A stretch of DNA of 6,392 nt from Planctomycetota bacterium. GTDB taxonomy: Bacteria > Planctomycetota > GCA-002687715 > DRQF01. The notes beneath the pieces were generated by a model, which searched no databases, was not told where the DNA came from, and saw only the letters and a program-made list of their open reading frames with translations. Shown one piece after another: positions 1-6,204 of the stretch. The stretch spans positions 1-6,392 of the forward strand of contig WFTN01000062.1 of the NCBI GenBank assembly GCA_015485455.1, written 5' to 3'. Within the stretch, counting starts at the first letter, position 1; every line of letters starts with the position of its first letter. Made by a program: the position numbers and the translations under genes.

Positions 1-1
1 G

Positions 2-193
2 ACAGGTGCCGACGTCCGATTCGACTTCGCGTCGGCGAAGGAGGAAGCGGACAACGTTTCTTTCGGGCGCGCTGATCGAGCCCTCTTGCGGGTCATGAGA
101 GACCCACCCCAAGACTTCCACGGTATCAACAAACTGACCCCATCTTTGCTCTATGAAGCTCCCCAAAAGAGCTCCACTCCCGAGCCCAACTGA
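2..193 (+). CDS. C-terminal tail of an unidentified upstream protein (5' end outside window)
   Basis: One + strand frame is open from the window edge to a TGA at 191-193, giving 63 residues. The other frame I translated (from base 1) stops at about base 75. The last ten or so residues are rich in P, S, K and E, as in a disordered tail. I do not recognise the protein, and it does not resemble the C-termini of FliM, FliN or FliL, which often precede fliO. There is a faint resemblance to the end of M28-family metallopeptidases: a D-N-x-x-F element at tail residues 17-21 and D-F-H at 38-40, spaced roughly as in that family. The usual glycine-proline between them and the aspartate after the histidine are not conserved, so this is only a hint. 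A 257-bp gap and a sigma-54 promoter separate it from fliO, so it is probably a different transcription unit. Confidence 0.6.
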   Translation, partial: TGADVRFDFASAKEEADNVSFGRADRALLRVMRDPPQDFHGINKLTPSLLYEAPQKSSTPEPN

Positions 194-210
194 CCCCCGA
201 AACCAAGATC

Positions 211-230
211 GCTCCCCCTTCCTTGGGAGC
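211..230 (+). terminator. Candidate weak hairpin terminator after the upstream gene
   Basis: GCTCCC (211-216) and GGGAGC (225-230) form a perfect 6-bp stem with an 8-base loop, starting 17 bp after the upstream stop codon. The place is right for a transcription terminator. No T-run follows on the + strand, where the next bases are ctgcaaccgag, so it does not fit a standard intrinsic terminator. It could instead be a 3'-end stabilising hairpin. A competing stem, CCAAG (203-207) with CTTGG (222-226), overlaps it. Confidence 0.3.
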
Positions 231-306
231 CTGCAACCGAGAAAAAAAGCTGCTGTTGTCTTAAGCAACGGGGTGTCGCAATTCACCACAACAGTCTGAA
301 GAAACC

Positions 307-327
307 GGTGCTGCGGATCGCAACACC
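307..327. promoter_or_regulatory. Hyphenated palindrome, candidate activator binding site
   Basis: GGTGCTGCG (307-315) and CGCAACACC (319-327) are inverted copies matching at 8 of 9 positions around a 3-base centre (GAT). The centre lies about 97 bp upstream of the transcription start expected from the sigma-54 element at 388-403. Sigma-54 promoters need an enhancer-binding protein that usually binds dimer-sized inverted repeats about 80-150 bp upstream, so the position fits. No T-run follows, so a terminator is less likely. The link to a FleQ/FlrC/FlgR-type activator is inferred from position and symmetry only. Confidence 0.4.
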
Positions 328-387
328 ACACCCCATAAAGTACTTGTTTCGAACCAGTTATGGCTATTCGCGAAATTCTTTCCGCTT

Positions 388-403
388 TGGCACGGCCCTT
401 GTA
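388..403 (+). promoter_or_regulatory. Sigma-54 (RpoN) -24/-12 promoter for the fliO operon
   Basis: The sequence TGGCACG (388-394), four bases, then TTGTA (399-403) matches the RpoN consensus TGGCACG-N4-TTGCW at every fixed base except one: T replaces C at 402 in the -12 element. The preceding T (387) and the G at 395 also suit the extended consensus. The expected start point is near base 414, about 37 bases before the fliO ATG at 451. Many flagellar structural and export operons are known to be RpoN-dependent. The -12 change may weaken the promoter or mark the site as chance, which is why confidence is moderate. Confidence 0.55.
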
Positions 404-437
404 ATTGGATGATTGGGCGCAAGGACCCGCTTCGATT

Positions 438-441
438 AGGA
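438..441 (+). promoter_or_regulatory. Ribosome binding site that decides the fliO start
   Basis: AGGA lies 9 bases before the ATG at 451. The in-frame ATG at 409 has no comparable purine-rich site and would lie upstream of the transcription start predicted from the sigma-54 element. Together these favour 451. Confidence 0.6.
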
Positions 442-450
442 ACCACAAGC

Positions 451-1083
451 ATGACAGCGAAAAACTTTCTGACTGACGGGAAAATAAGGGGTGATCGATC
501 CCTTTGGCTCCTGGGTGCGGCGGCCCTGGCGGTCTGTGCCTTTCTGGCGGCCGGGCTCATTGTCGACAAAGACGAAACCCGGGCCCCAGAGTTAGCAACA
601 GCCCAACCTGTTGACGGTCAGGTTTCGTTGAAAGAAGGTGCCACCGAAGACGCTGACCCCAAGGTAGCCAAACAAGGGGGATGGCGAAGCAAGCGAACGG
701 CAAAGATGCCAAAGGGCCCGGGTGTTGGCTCCATCTGGAAAACCATGGGTGGCCTCGTTGTGGTGCTGGTGTTGGTTTTCGCCCTGGCTATCTTTTGTTC
801 AAGGCTTCTCAAAAAGGTCCGCATGCGGCCTCAAGGGGACAAGGTCTTAGAACTCATTGATGTCATTCCTTTAGGCCCCAAGAAACAAGTCTTCGTCCTA
901 AGTGCCTATGGCCGCAAACTCATTGTTGGCGCGACCGCCGATTCCATGAACGTCTTGTCTGAATTTGCTGCGGACGAAATCGAAGCAGGTGAAGCCATCG
1001 TCCCAGAGTCCTTCTCAGAGAAGCTCACTAAGAACATGGCCCGACATACTCGCCCCCTTTCAACCATGGAATTGGAGGCATGA
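451..1083 (+). CDS. fliO: Flagellar biosynthetic protein FliO
   Basis: FliO is a bitopic inner-membrane protein that helps FliP assemble into the flagellar export gate. The 210-residue product has a hydrophobic segment at about 17-38, a polar linker rich in K, E and D, a strong transmembrane helix at about 98-116 followed by basic residues (R118, K121, K122), and then the FliO domain at about 129-171. The domain shows the family pattern of a beta-rich repeat with I-P-L-G-P-K-K, followed by G-R-K-L-I-V-G. Many FliO proteins have one membrane helix; the extra N-terminal one may act as a signal peptide or anchor, but I see no clear cleavage site. The start at 451 is chosen over ATG 409, which would add 14 residues, because of its AGGA site and the upstream promoter. 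The stop overlaps the fliP start. Identification rests on the C-terminal domain and on fliP following directly, since FliO is poorly conserved. Confidence 0.88.
   Translation: MTAKNFLTDGKIRGDRSLWLLGAAALAVCAFLAAGLIVDKDETRAPELATAQPVDGQVSLKEGATEDADPKVAKQGGWRSKRTAKMPKGPGVGSIWKTMGGLVVVLVLVFALAIFCSRLLKKVRMRPQGDKVLELIDVIPLGPKKQVFVLSAYGRKLIVGATADSMNVLSEFAADEIEAGEAIVPESFSEKLTKNMARHTRPLSTMELEA
1074..1078 (+). promoter_or_regulatory. fliP ribosome binding site inside the end of fliO
   Basis: GGAGG within the last codons of fliO lies 1 base before ATG 1080 and 4 bases before ATG 1083. The two ATGs are adjacent and in frame. Spacing favours 1083. The overlap of start and stop codons suggests translational coupling of fliO and fliP. 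Confidence 0.65.
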
Positions 1084-1877
1084 TGCTTAAACAACACCTG
1101 CTCCTGGCTCTCTTTGCTTGTTTCTTCATCGGCGGCTTTCCCACTTTAGCCGAAGCGCAGATAACCGATGACCCAGCAGAAATCGCAAGCCCAGAAGATG
1201 AAGCGGCCAGTGCTGAGAGTTCTTCTCCTCTAGATGATTTCGAAATGGGTACATCGATGAAAATCGTTCTTGTGCTCACGGCGTTGGCGGCGTTGCCAAG
1301 CATCTTAATGACCGTCACGGCATTCACGCGCATCATCATCGTCTTGTCCTTCGTGAGAAAAGCGCTTTCAATTCAAGACATGCCACCCAATCAAATCGTC
1401 ATCGGCATGGCTTTGTTTCTGTCGATTGCTGTCATGCAACCGGTCTTCGAAGAGATCTACACTAAGTCCGTGTCACCCTACATGGACAACGAAATCGAAT
1501 TGGGGGATGCGGCGACAAAGGCCCACGATGTCATGCACGGATTTCTCATTCGCCATGCGAAGGAAGATGAAATTCAACTATTCTTAGATGTCACCAAGGC
1601 CGAAGTGCCTGAGACAATCCAGGATGTGCCTATCACTGTCTTAATTCCAGCCTTCACCCTGAGTGAGCTGAAGGTTGCTTTCAAGATGGGATTTCTTGTC
1701 TACATCCCCTTCCTCATTGTAGACATGGTGGTAGCCAGTCTCCTCTTAGCGATGGGCATGATGATGCTGCCCCCGGTTATCATCTCAACACCCTTCAAAA
1801 TTCTCCTTTTCATTATGGTCGATGGCTGGTCTTTGGTCATCGGATCCCTCATGGAAAGCTTCCAGGTTGTGGCATAG
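1083..1877 (+). CDS. fliP: Flagellar export gate protein FliP
   Basis: FliP forms, with FliQ and FliR, the helical channel at the heart of the flagellar type III secretion system in the inner membrane. The 264-residue product begins with a signal peptide (hydrophobic 5-19, likely cleavage after A-E-A at 23-25), as known for FliP. A short acidic region at about 28-55 follows. The core is strongly conserved: F-T-R at 81-83 and A-L-x-x-Q-x-x-P-P-N at 94-103 (first family signature region), then I-P-A-F-x-x-S-E-L at 188-196, the P-F-L-I-V-D-M stretch at 209-215, the methionine-rich M-G-M-M-M-L-P-P at 224-231 and V-D-G-W at 246-249. The methionine loop is known to help seal the channel. The acidic insert after the signal peptide makes it slightly longer than the roughly 245-residue enterobacterial protein. 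fliQ begins 15 bp later. Confidence 0.97.
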   Translation: MLKQHLLLALFACFFIGGFPTLAEAQITDDPAEIASPEDEAASAESSSPLDDFEMGTSMKIVLVLTALAALPSILMTVTAFTRIIIVLSFVRKALSIQDMPPNQIVIGMALFLSIAVMQPVFEEIYTKSVSPYMDNEIELGDAATKAHDVMHGFLIRHAKEDEIQLFLDVTKAEVPETIQDVPITVLIPAFTLSELKVAFKMGFLVYIPFLIVDMVVASLLLAMGMMMLPPVIISTPFKILLFIMVDGWSLVIGSLMESFQVVA

Positions 1878-1892
1878 AGAGGTCGCATTGTC

Positions 1893-2162
1893 ATGGATGA
1901 AAGTTACGTCGTTCTTATTGCCAGAGAAGCCTTTATCACCGCGATCTCCGTCGCTGGGCCTGCCATGTTGGTGGGTATGGGTATCGGTATTCTCATGGCG
2001 ATTTTTCAGGCCATCACCAGTGTTCAAGAACAAACATTGACGATGATTCCGAAGATCATCGCTGTAGGGCTCACCATTGTTTTCATGATGCCCTACATTC
2101 TCAGAACCTTGGGCACATTCACAACCGACGTCTTTCGGGCGATGGTTGATGCAGCTCTGTGA
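1893..2162 (+). CDS. fliQ: Flagellar export gate protein FliQ
   Basis: FliQ is a small two-helix membrane protein present in four copies in the FliPQR export channel. The 89-residue length is typical. Two hydrophobic hairpin helices lie at about 15-38 and 53-74. Between them is the family hallmark Q-A-x-T-S-V-Q-E-Q-T-L at about 39-49, followed by P-K-I-I. ATG 1893 is preceded by GAGAGG (1877-1882), 10 bases upstream, which begins at the last base of the fliP stop codon. The gene sits between fliP and fliR with short spacers, the usual arrangement. Confidence 0.96.
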   Translation: MDESYVVLIAREAFITAISVAGPAMLVGMGIGILMAIFQAITSVQEQTLTMIPKIIAVGLTIVFMMPYILRTLGTFTTDVFRAMVDAAL

Positions 2163-2167
2163 AAGGA
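2162..2167 (+). promoter_or_regulatory. Ribosome binding site for the TTG start of fliR
   Basis: AAAGGA overlaps the fliQ stop codon and lies 6 bases before TTG 2174, the proposed fliR start. An ATG at 2167 abuts this site, is out of frame with fliR and terminates after six codons, so it cannot be the fliR start. The next in-frame candidate, GTG 2195, has a poorer upstream site. Confidence 0.6.
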
Positions 2168-2173
2168 TGAATC

Positions 2174-2941
2174 TTGGAGTTCTTTGAAGAGAATGTGAGA
2201 TTCATTGTTCTGCACTGGGTTCGTTGCCTTGCGCTCATAGGACCACTGCCGATTTTCGGTCAAGGTGGTACGTCCAGAATGTCGCGGGTTGGGTTGGGGG
2301 TTGCTCTTGGAACGGTTCTGGCCTTCCTTTCAGACATCGATTCTTTTGTCGACCCCGGCCCAACCCTGTTTTTGGTGGTCATCGTCATGAAGGAGGCCAT
2401 GCTCGGTCTCGTCCTCGGTTACATCGTGTTGATTTCGTTTTCGACGTTGCGCGTTTGTGGCCACATCATTGGCGAAGGCATGGGATTCAATATGGCAAGT
2501 ATTCAAGATCCGATCACGGGGGTGAGCTCTCAGTTGATCGCTCACCTTTTTGAGTCTGTAGGCATGATGCTGTTCTTCATCACCAAGGGTCATCATGTCC
2601 TCATCAAGGCCTTAGCTGCTTCCTTCGCCATCTACCCCGTCGGCCACTTTGAACTCGATAGGGAGTTAGTGGGAGCCGTCGTGTTGTTCTCATCTGGTTT
2701 ATTCGCTTCCGCCTTGCAAGTAGCGGCGCCAGTCTTTGTCGCTCTTTTCGCCATCGCGGTGGCCTTAGCCATTGTTGCTCGCGTGGCACCTCAACTGCAG
2801 GTTATGCAATTTGCCTTTCCCGCAAAGATCTTGACTGGATTGGTGTTGCTTGTGTCAACGTTTCATGTTTTCGCCCCCTCGATGCAAATGGTATTCGACG
2901 ATTTGGAGGTCTTCTTGTTCGAGATGTTCGAACAACGGTAA
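2174..2941 (+). CDS. fliR: Flagellar export gate protein FliR
   Basis: FliR is the single-copy subunit that completes the FliP5-FliQ4-FliR1 channel and contacts FlhB. The 255-residue product is almost wholly hydrophobic, with about six membrane segments, and matches the usual length of about 260. Conserved features are P-x-P-I-F-G near residue 25; K-E-A-M-L-G-L-V-L-G near 73-82; G-x-G-F-N-M-A-S-I-Q-D-P near 102-113; and A-R-V-A-P-Q-L-Q-V with F-P-A-K-I-L-x-G in the last quarter. The start is a TTG, chosen because AAAGGA lies 6 bases upstream and no in-frame ATG exists there. The stop TAA is followed by a second in-frame TGA at 2945-2947, and flhB begins 9 bp after the TAA in the same frame. 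Confidence 0.95.
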   Translation: MEFFEENVRFIVLHWVRCLALIGPLPIFGQGGTSRMSRVGLGVALGTVLAFLSDIDSFVDPGPTLFLVVIVMKEAMLGLVLGYIVLISFSTLRVCGHIIGEGMGFNMASIQDPITGVSSQLIAHLFESVGMMLFFITKGHHVLIKALAASFAIYPVGHFELDRELVGAVVLFSSGLFASALQVAAPVFVALFAIAVALAIVARVAPQLQVMQFAFPAKILTGLVLLVSTFHVFAPSMQMVFDDLEVFLFEMFEQR

Positions 2942-2950
2942 TGCTGATTC

Positions 2951-4027
2951 ATGGCTGATAGTGCACAAGAAAAAACCGAACAGGCAACCCCGAAGAAGTC
3001 CAATGATGCGGCTAAGAAGGGGCAGATTGCCTACTCCAAGGAGATCACAGGTGCAGTGCTCTTCCTCTTCGGTATTGTCACCATTCGTGGCATTGGCGAC
3101 ACCATTTTCGCCGCTCTTTCGGGTCGTTTGGTTACGAATTTCCAATTGCCATTAAATGCCTTTTCAGAGCAAGACCCAAACGACTATCTCGCATCCATGG
3201 CAACGGAGGTCTTGTCAATTGTCGGGCCTGTCTTTGCCGTTGCATTCGCCATCACCTGGGTTCCTGGTCTACTGCAAACGAAACTTCAGTTAAGTGCCAG
3301 TAAGCTCAAACCCGAAATCGGGAAACTTAACCCAATCAAAGGCGTGAAGAAGCTCTTTTCACTCAACAGCGTCGTCAGCACGATTCAGAACCTAGTCAAG
3401 ATGTCCCTAGTAGGCATCGTGGTGTGGGTGACCATCGCTGGGGCAATGCCCAAGATCCTTCGGCTCTCCGGCGCTCCTTTGGGAGAGGTGGTTGATGTTA
3501 TTCTCGATCTCATGTTCTTAATGGGATTCCGCGTTGCAGGAGGCCTAGTTGCCGTTGGCATCATCGATACTTTCTATCGCATTTGGAAGCACAAGAAAGA
3601 CCTCATGATGTCGAAAGAAGATGTCAAAGAAGAGCGCAAGAGTTCAGAAGGCGACCCCAAGATCAAGGCGAAGATCAAGTCAATTCAACTGGGATTGGCA
3701 TTGCAACGAATGCAACAGGATGTGCAAACCGCTGATGTTGTTGTTCGGAATCCGACCCACTTCGCCGTAGCTTTGAAGTACGACCGAGAGGCAGGGACAT
3801 CACCTCAAGTGGTGGCCAAGGGACGTGGCCACATGGCTCTCCGGATCATTGCCATCGCAGAAGAAGCCGGAGTTGAAGTGGTGGAGAACCGGCCCTTAGC
3901 CAGGGAACTTTACCGCAGCGTCGAACTCGGCGAGCAGATTCCAGAGAGGCTGTTCAAAGCAGTCGCTGCGGTTCTCGCCTTCGTCTTCAAGAAGAAACAA
4001 AAACGAACACATACGCAGGTCGTCTAG
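2951..4027 (+). CDS. flhB: Flagellar export switch protein FlhB
   Basis: FlhB wraps round the FliPQR gate and switches export from rod/hook to filament substrates after cleaving itself. The 358-residue product starts with the family signature E-K-T-E-x-A-T-P-K-K (7-16) and K-G-Q-I-A-x-S-K-E (23-31). Four membrane segments lie at about 32-50, 86-107, 148-170 and 182-208. The cytoplasmic linker carries E-x-K-x-S-E-G-D-P-K-I-K (228-239). The autocleavage motif N-P-T-H is at 267-270, with cleavage expected between N267 and P268, followed by A-V-A-L-x-Y. P-L-A-R-E-L-Y at about 315-321 is also conserved. The motif is intact, so self-cleavage is expected. The ribosome binding site is weak: only GG at 2937-2938, about 12 bases upstream. 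Expression may depend on coupling to fliR. Confidence 0.97.
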   Translation: MADSAQEKTEQATPKKSNDAAKKGQIAYSKEITGAVLFLFGIVTIRGIGDTIFAALSGRLVTNFQLPLNAFSEQDPNDYLASMATEVLSIVGPVFAVAFAITWVPGLLQTKLQLSASKLKPEIGKLNPIKGVKKLFSLNSVVSTIQNLVKMSLVGIVVWVTIAGAMPKILRLSGAPLGEVVDVILDLMFLMGFRVAGGLVAVGIIDTFYRIWKHKKDLMMSKEDVKEERKSSEGDPKIKAKIKSIQLGLALQRMQQDVQTADVVVRNPTHFAVALKYDREAGTSPQVVAKGRGHMALRIIAIAEEAGVEVVENRPLARELYRSVELGEQIPERLFKAVAAVLAFVFKKKQKRTHTQVV

Positions 4028-4056
4028 ACCCTGCAATCACCGATGGATATTGACAC

Positions 4057-6153
4057 ATGGCAGACTTAAATAAGAAGAAGGACGGGCTGAAGAGCGAAGT
4101 GGCATTGGGTCTTGGCGTAATGGCCATGATCTTTGTCTTGATCGTACCTCTACCTCCCATCGTTCTGGACGTGTTCATCGCCATGAACATTGCCTTCGCC
4201 ACCCTTCTTTTGTTGATCACTCTGAGTGCTCAAGAATCTCTTGAGCTTTCCAGCTACCCGACTCTTCTGTTGCTGACGACTCTATTCCGATTGTCATTGA
4301 ACGTCGCGTCGACTCGACTGATTCTTCTGAAGGGGCAAGCGGGAAATGTGATTCAAGCGTTCGGGGACTTCGTTGTTGGGGGCAACCTTGTCGTCGGCGT
4401 GGTGATTTTCTCGATTCTGGTGATCATCCAGTTTGTTGTCATCACCAAAGGTTCCAACCGAATTGGCGAGGTTGCTGCGCGTTTCACCTTGGATGCCATG
4501 CCAGGTAAACAAATGGCGATTGATGCCGATATGAATTCTGGACTGATTGACGAAGCAGAAGCACGGGTTCGTCGGGAGAAGATTTCGGAGGAGGCTGAAT
4601 TCTATGGTGCCATGGATGGTGCCGGTAAGTTTGTTCGAGGAGACGCAGTAGCTGGCCTCATCATTACTTTCATCAACGTGCTCGGTGGCGTCATCATTGG
4701 TTATGCCGACAATATGCCCATTGTAGACGCCCTAAAGAAGTATAGCATCCTAACAATTGGTGACGGTTTGGTGAGTCAAACACCTGCCCTTATCATCGCC
4801 ATTGCCGCCGGTATCTTGGTAACGAAAACATCAAGCAAAAGGCAGATGGCCGATGAATTCGGTATCCAGCTTTTCAGCAACGACCGTGCATTGGGCATCT
4901 GCGCCTTTGTTCTATTCATCATGGCCTTGGTGCCTGGATTTCCGAAGCTTCCATTCTTTGCCATCTCTGTTGGCATGCTGATGGCGCGCAGGCGTATCAT
5001 CAAGAGACGCGAAGAGGAGGCAGCGGAGCCAAGTGAAGCAGATTTGGCCTCGGAAGCTGATGAAGATGGGCCAGAATTAACCGCTGAAACCTTAGGTCGC
5101 CTTCTCCATGTCGATCGCATGGGGATTGAGATCGGTTATCGATTGATCCAAATTGTCGATGCTGACAAAAAGGGTGGTTTGCTCGATCACATCGGCATGG
5201 TGCGCAAGCAGTTCGCCAAAGAGCTGGGCATTATCATTCCGCCAATTCGGCTGCGGGACAACTTATCCATGGATGCCAATGGTTATCGCATTCTCTTGAA
5301 CGGCCAAGAAGTTGCCCAAGGGATGCTCTATCCCAATCACCACCTAGCCATGAACCCAGGGACGGTCACTGAAGAAATTGACGGCGTTCGTGGTCTCGAC
5401 CCAACTTTTGGAATGCCGGCAGTCTGGGTTCGTGACGAACAAAAAACCGAAGCGGAGATGCTGGGCTACACGGTGGTTGACGCCATCAGTGTGATGGTCA
5501 CCCATTTGACGGAGACGATTCGCGCCAATGCCTCAGAAGTATTGACCCGAGAAGATGTTCAGTCTTTAGTGGACCGCATTAAAGAAGATGCCCCGACTGT
5601 CGTTGGTGAGTTGGTGCCTGACGTTCTTGGGCTCGGAGAGATTCAAGGCGTACTACAAAACCTTCTCGGTGAACGTGTGCCGATTCGCAATTTGCCAGTG
5701 ATTCTTGAGGTCCTAGCGGATCACGGGAAAAAAATTAAGGATGTCGAGCAACTGACGGAGTTTGTCCGTCAACGTTTGGGGCGAGTGCTCTGCGAAATGC
5801 ACGGTGACAAGGAAGGCACAATTGCTTGCATCGTCGTCGACCCGCATCTGGAGGGGGCCATCGAGCAAGAGCTTGTTGGTCAAACCACCGGCGCCATGTC
5901 AGCTGGGTCTCTCCAGAAGATTCAGGAGAGCGCCTCCGAATGCTATGGCGCAGCGATGCAAGAAGGCAAAGAGGCCGTCATTCTCACCCGCGCCACCACC
6001 AGGCGCTACATTGCCGATATGCTGACCGGCCTCAAACCCCGCATTCCCGTGCTTTCCTTCAACGAGATCACGGCGGCCAAACGAGTCGAGCCAGTTGGTC
6101 AAATTTCAATAACACCCAGTGAGGAGAAAACACCTCTTGAGTTGAGTGCATGA
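4057..6153 (+). CDS. flhA: Flagellar export ring protein FlhA
   Basis: FlhA forms the nonameric ring beneath the export gate, couples proton motive force to export and docks chaperone-substrate complexes. The 698-residue length is typical. Residues about 15-310 contain roughly eight membrane helices. The FHIPEP-family signature lies at 142-158 (R-F-x-L-D-A-M-P-G-K-Q-M-A-I-D-A-D), in the cytoplasmic loop implicated in proton-driven export, and is followed by conserved A-R-x-R-R and by G-A-M-D-G-A-x-K-F-V-R-G-D. An acidic linker at about 319-343 leads to the cytoplasmic domain, which shows G-G-L-L-D-x-I, P-P-I-R-L-R-D-N and the terminal I-P-V-L-S-F-N-E-I. The start ATG is preceded only by a weak GGA 9 bases upstream. 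The gap from flhB is 29 bp. An A7 run at 5728-5734 lies in the cytoplasmic domain. FliO and the gene order argue for flagellar FlhA over the injectisome homologue SctV. Confidence 0.98.
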   Translation: MADLNKKKDGLKSEVALGLGVMAMIFVLIVPLPPIVLDVFIAMNIAFATLLLLITLSAQESLELSSYPTLLLLTTLFRLSLNVASTRLILLKGQAGNVIQAFGDFVVGGNLVVGVVIFSILVIIQFVVITKGSNRIGEVAARFTLDAMPGKQMAIDADMNSGLIDEAEARVRREKISEEAEFYGAMDGAGKFVRGDAVAGLIITFINVLGGVIIGYADNMPIVDALKKYSILTIGDGLVSQTPALIIAIAAGILVTKTSSKRQMADEFGIQLFSNDRALGICAFVLFIMALVPGFPKLPFFAISVGMLMARRRIIKRREEEAAEPSEADLASEADEDGPELTAETLGRLLHVDRMGIEIGYRLIQIVDADKKGGLLDHIGMVRKQFAKELGIIIPPIRLRDNLSMDANGYRILLNGQEVAQGMLYPNHHLAMNPGTVTEEIDGVRGLDPTFGMPAVWVRDEQKTEAEMLGYTVVDAISVMVTHLTETIRANASEVLTREDVQSLVDRIKEDAPTVVGELVPDVLGLGEIQGVLQNLLGERVPIRNLPVILEVLADHGKKIKDVEQLTEFVRQRLGRVLCEMHGDKEGTIACIVVDPHLEGAIEQELVGQTTGAMSAGSLQKIQESASECYGAAMQEGKEAVILTRATTRRYIADMLTGLKPRIPVLSFNEITAAKRVEPVGQISITPSEEKTPLELSA

Positions 6154-6192
6154 AAATGCCGATAGATTATGCAGAGAGAACCCCTTTTGCAC

Positions 6193-6197
6193 AGGGA
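6193..6197 (+). promoter_or_regulatory. Ribosome binding site for the last gene
   Basis: AGGGA lies 7 bases before GTG 6205, good spacing for a start. The alternative in-frame ATG at 6169 has only a weak purine stretch (GATAGA) directly before it. This favours the GTG. Confidence 0.5.
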
Positions 6198-6204
6198 AAC
6201 GAGA

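Noticed and set aside
336..361. Possible sigma-28 flagellar promoter (TAAAG at 336-340)
   Set aside because: The upstream element looks right, but the downstream element matches the GCCGATAA consensus at no more than about 4 of 8 positions at any suitable spacing.
344..370. Possible sigma-70 promoter (TTGTTT, TATTCG)
   Set aside because: The spacer is 15 bases and the -10 match is poor, so it is much weaker than the sigma-54 element downstream.
526..543. Possible lipobox (L-A-V-C) near FliO residues 26-29
   Set aside because: Valine before the cysteine is unusual, and hydrophobic residues continue past it, so this looks like mid-helix sequence and not a lipoprotein cleavage site.
261..569. 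A 102-residue minus-strand frame covering the upstream gap and the fliO start
   Set aside because: It has no recognisable domain, overlaps the proposed promoter and fliO, and its composition is that of an antisense shadow.
5441..5446. A6 run in flhA as a slippage site
   Set aside because: Six bases is short, and such runs are common in genomes of this composition.
2951..6153. Injectisome (virulence type III secretion) identity for the gate genes
   Set aside because: FliO has no counterpart in injectisomes, and the gene order and protein motifs are those of the flagellar system.
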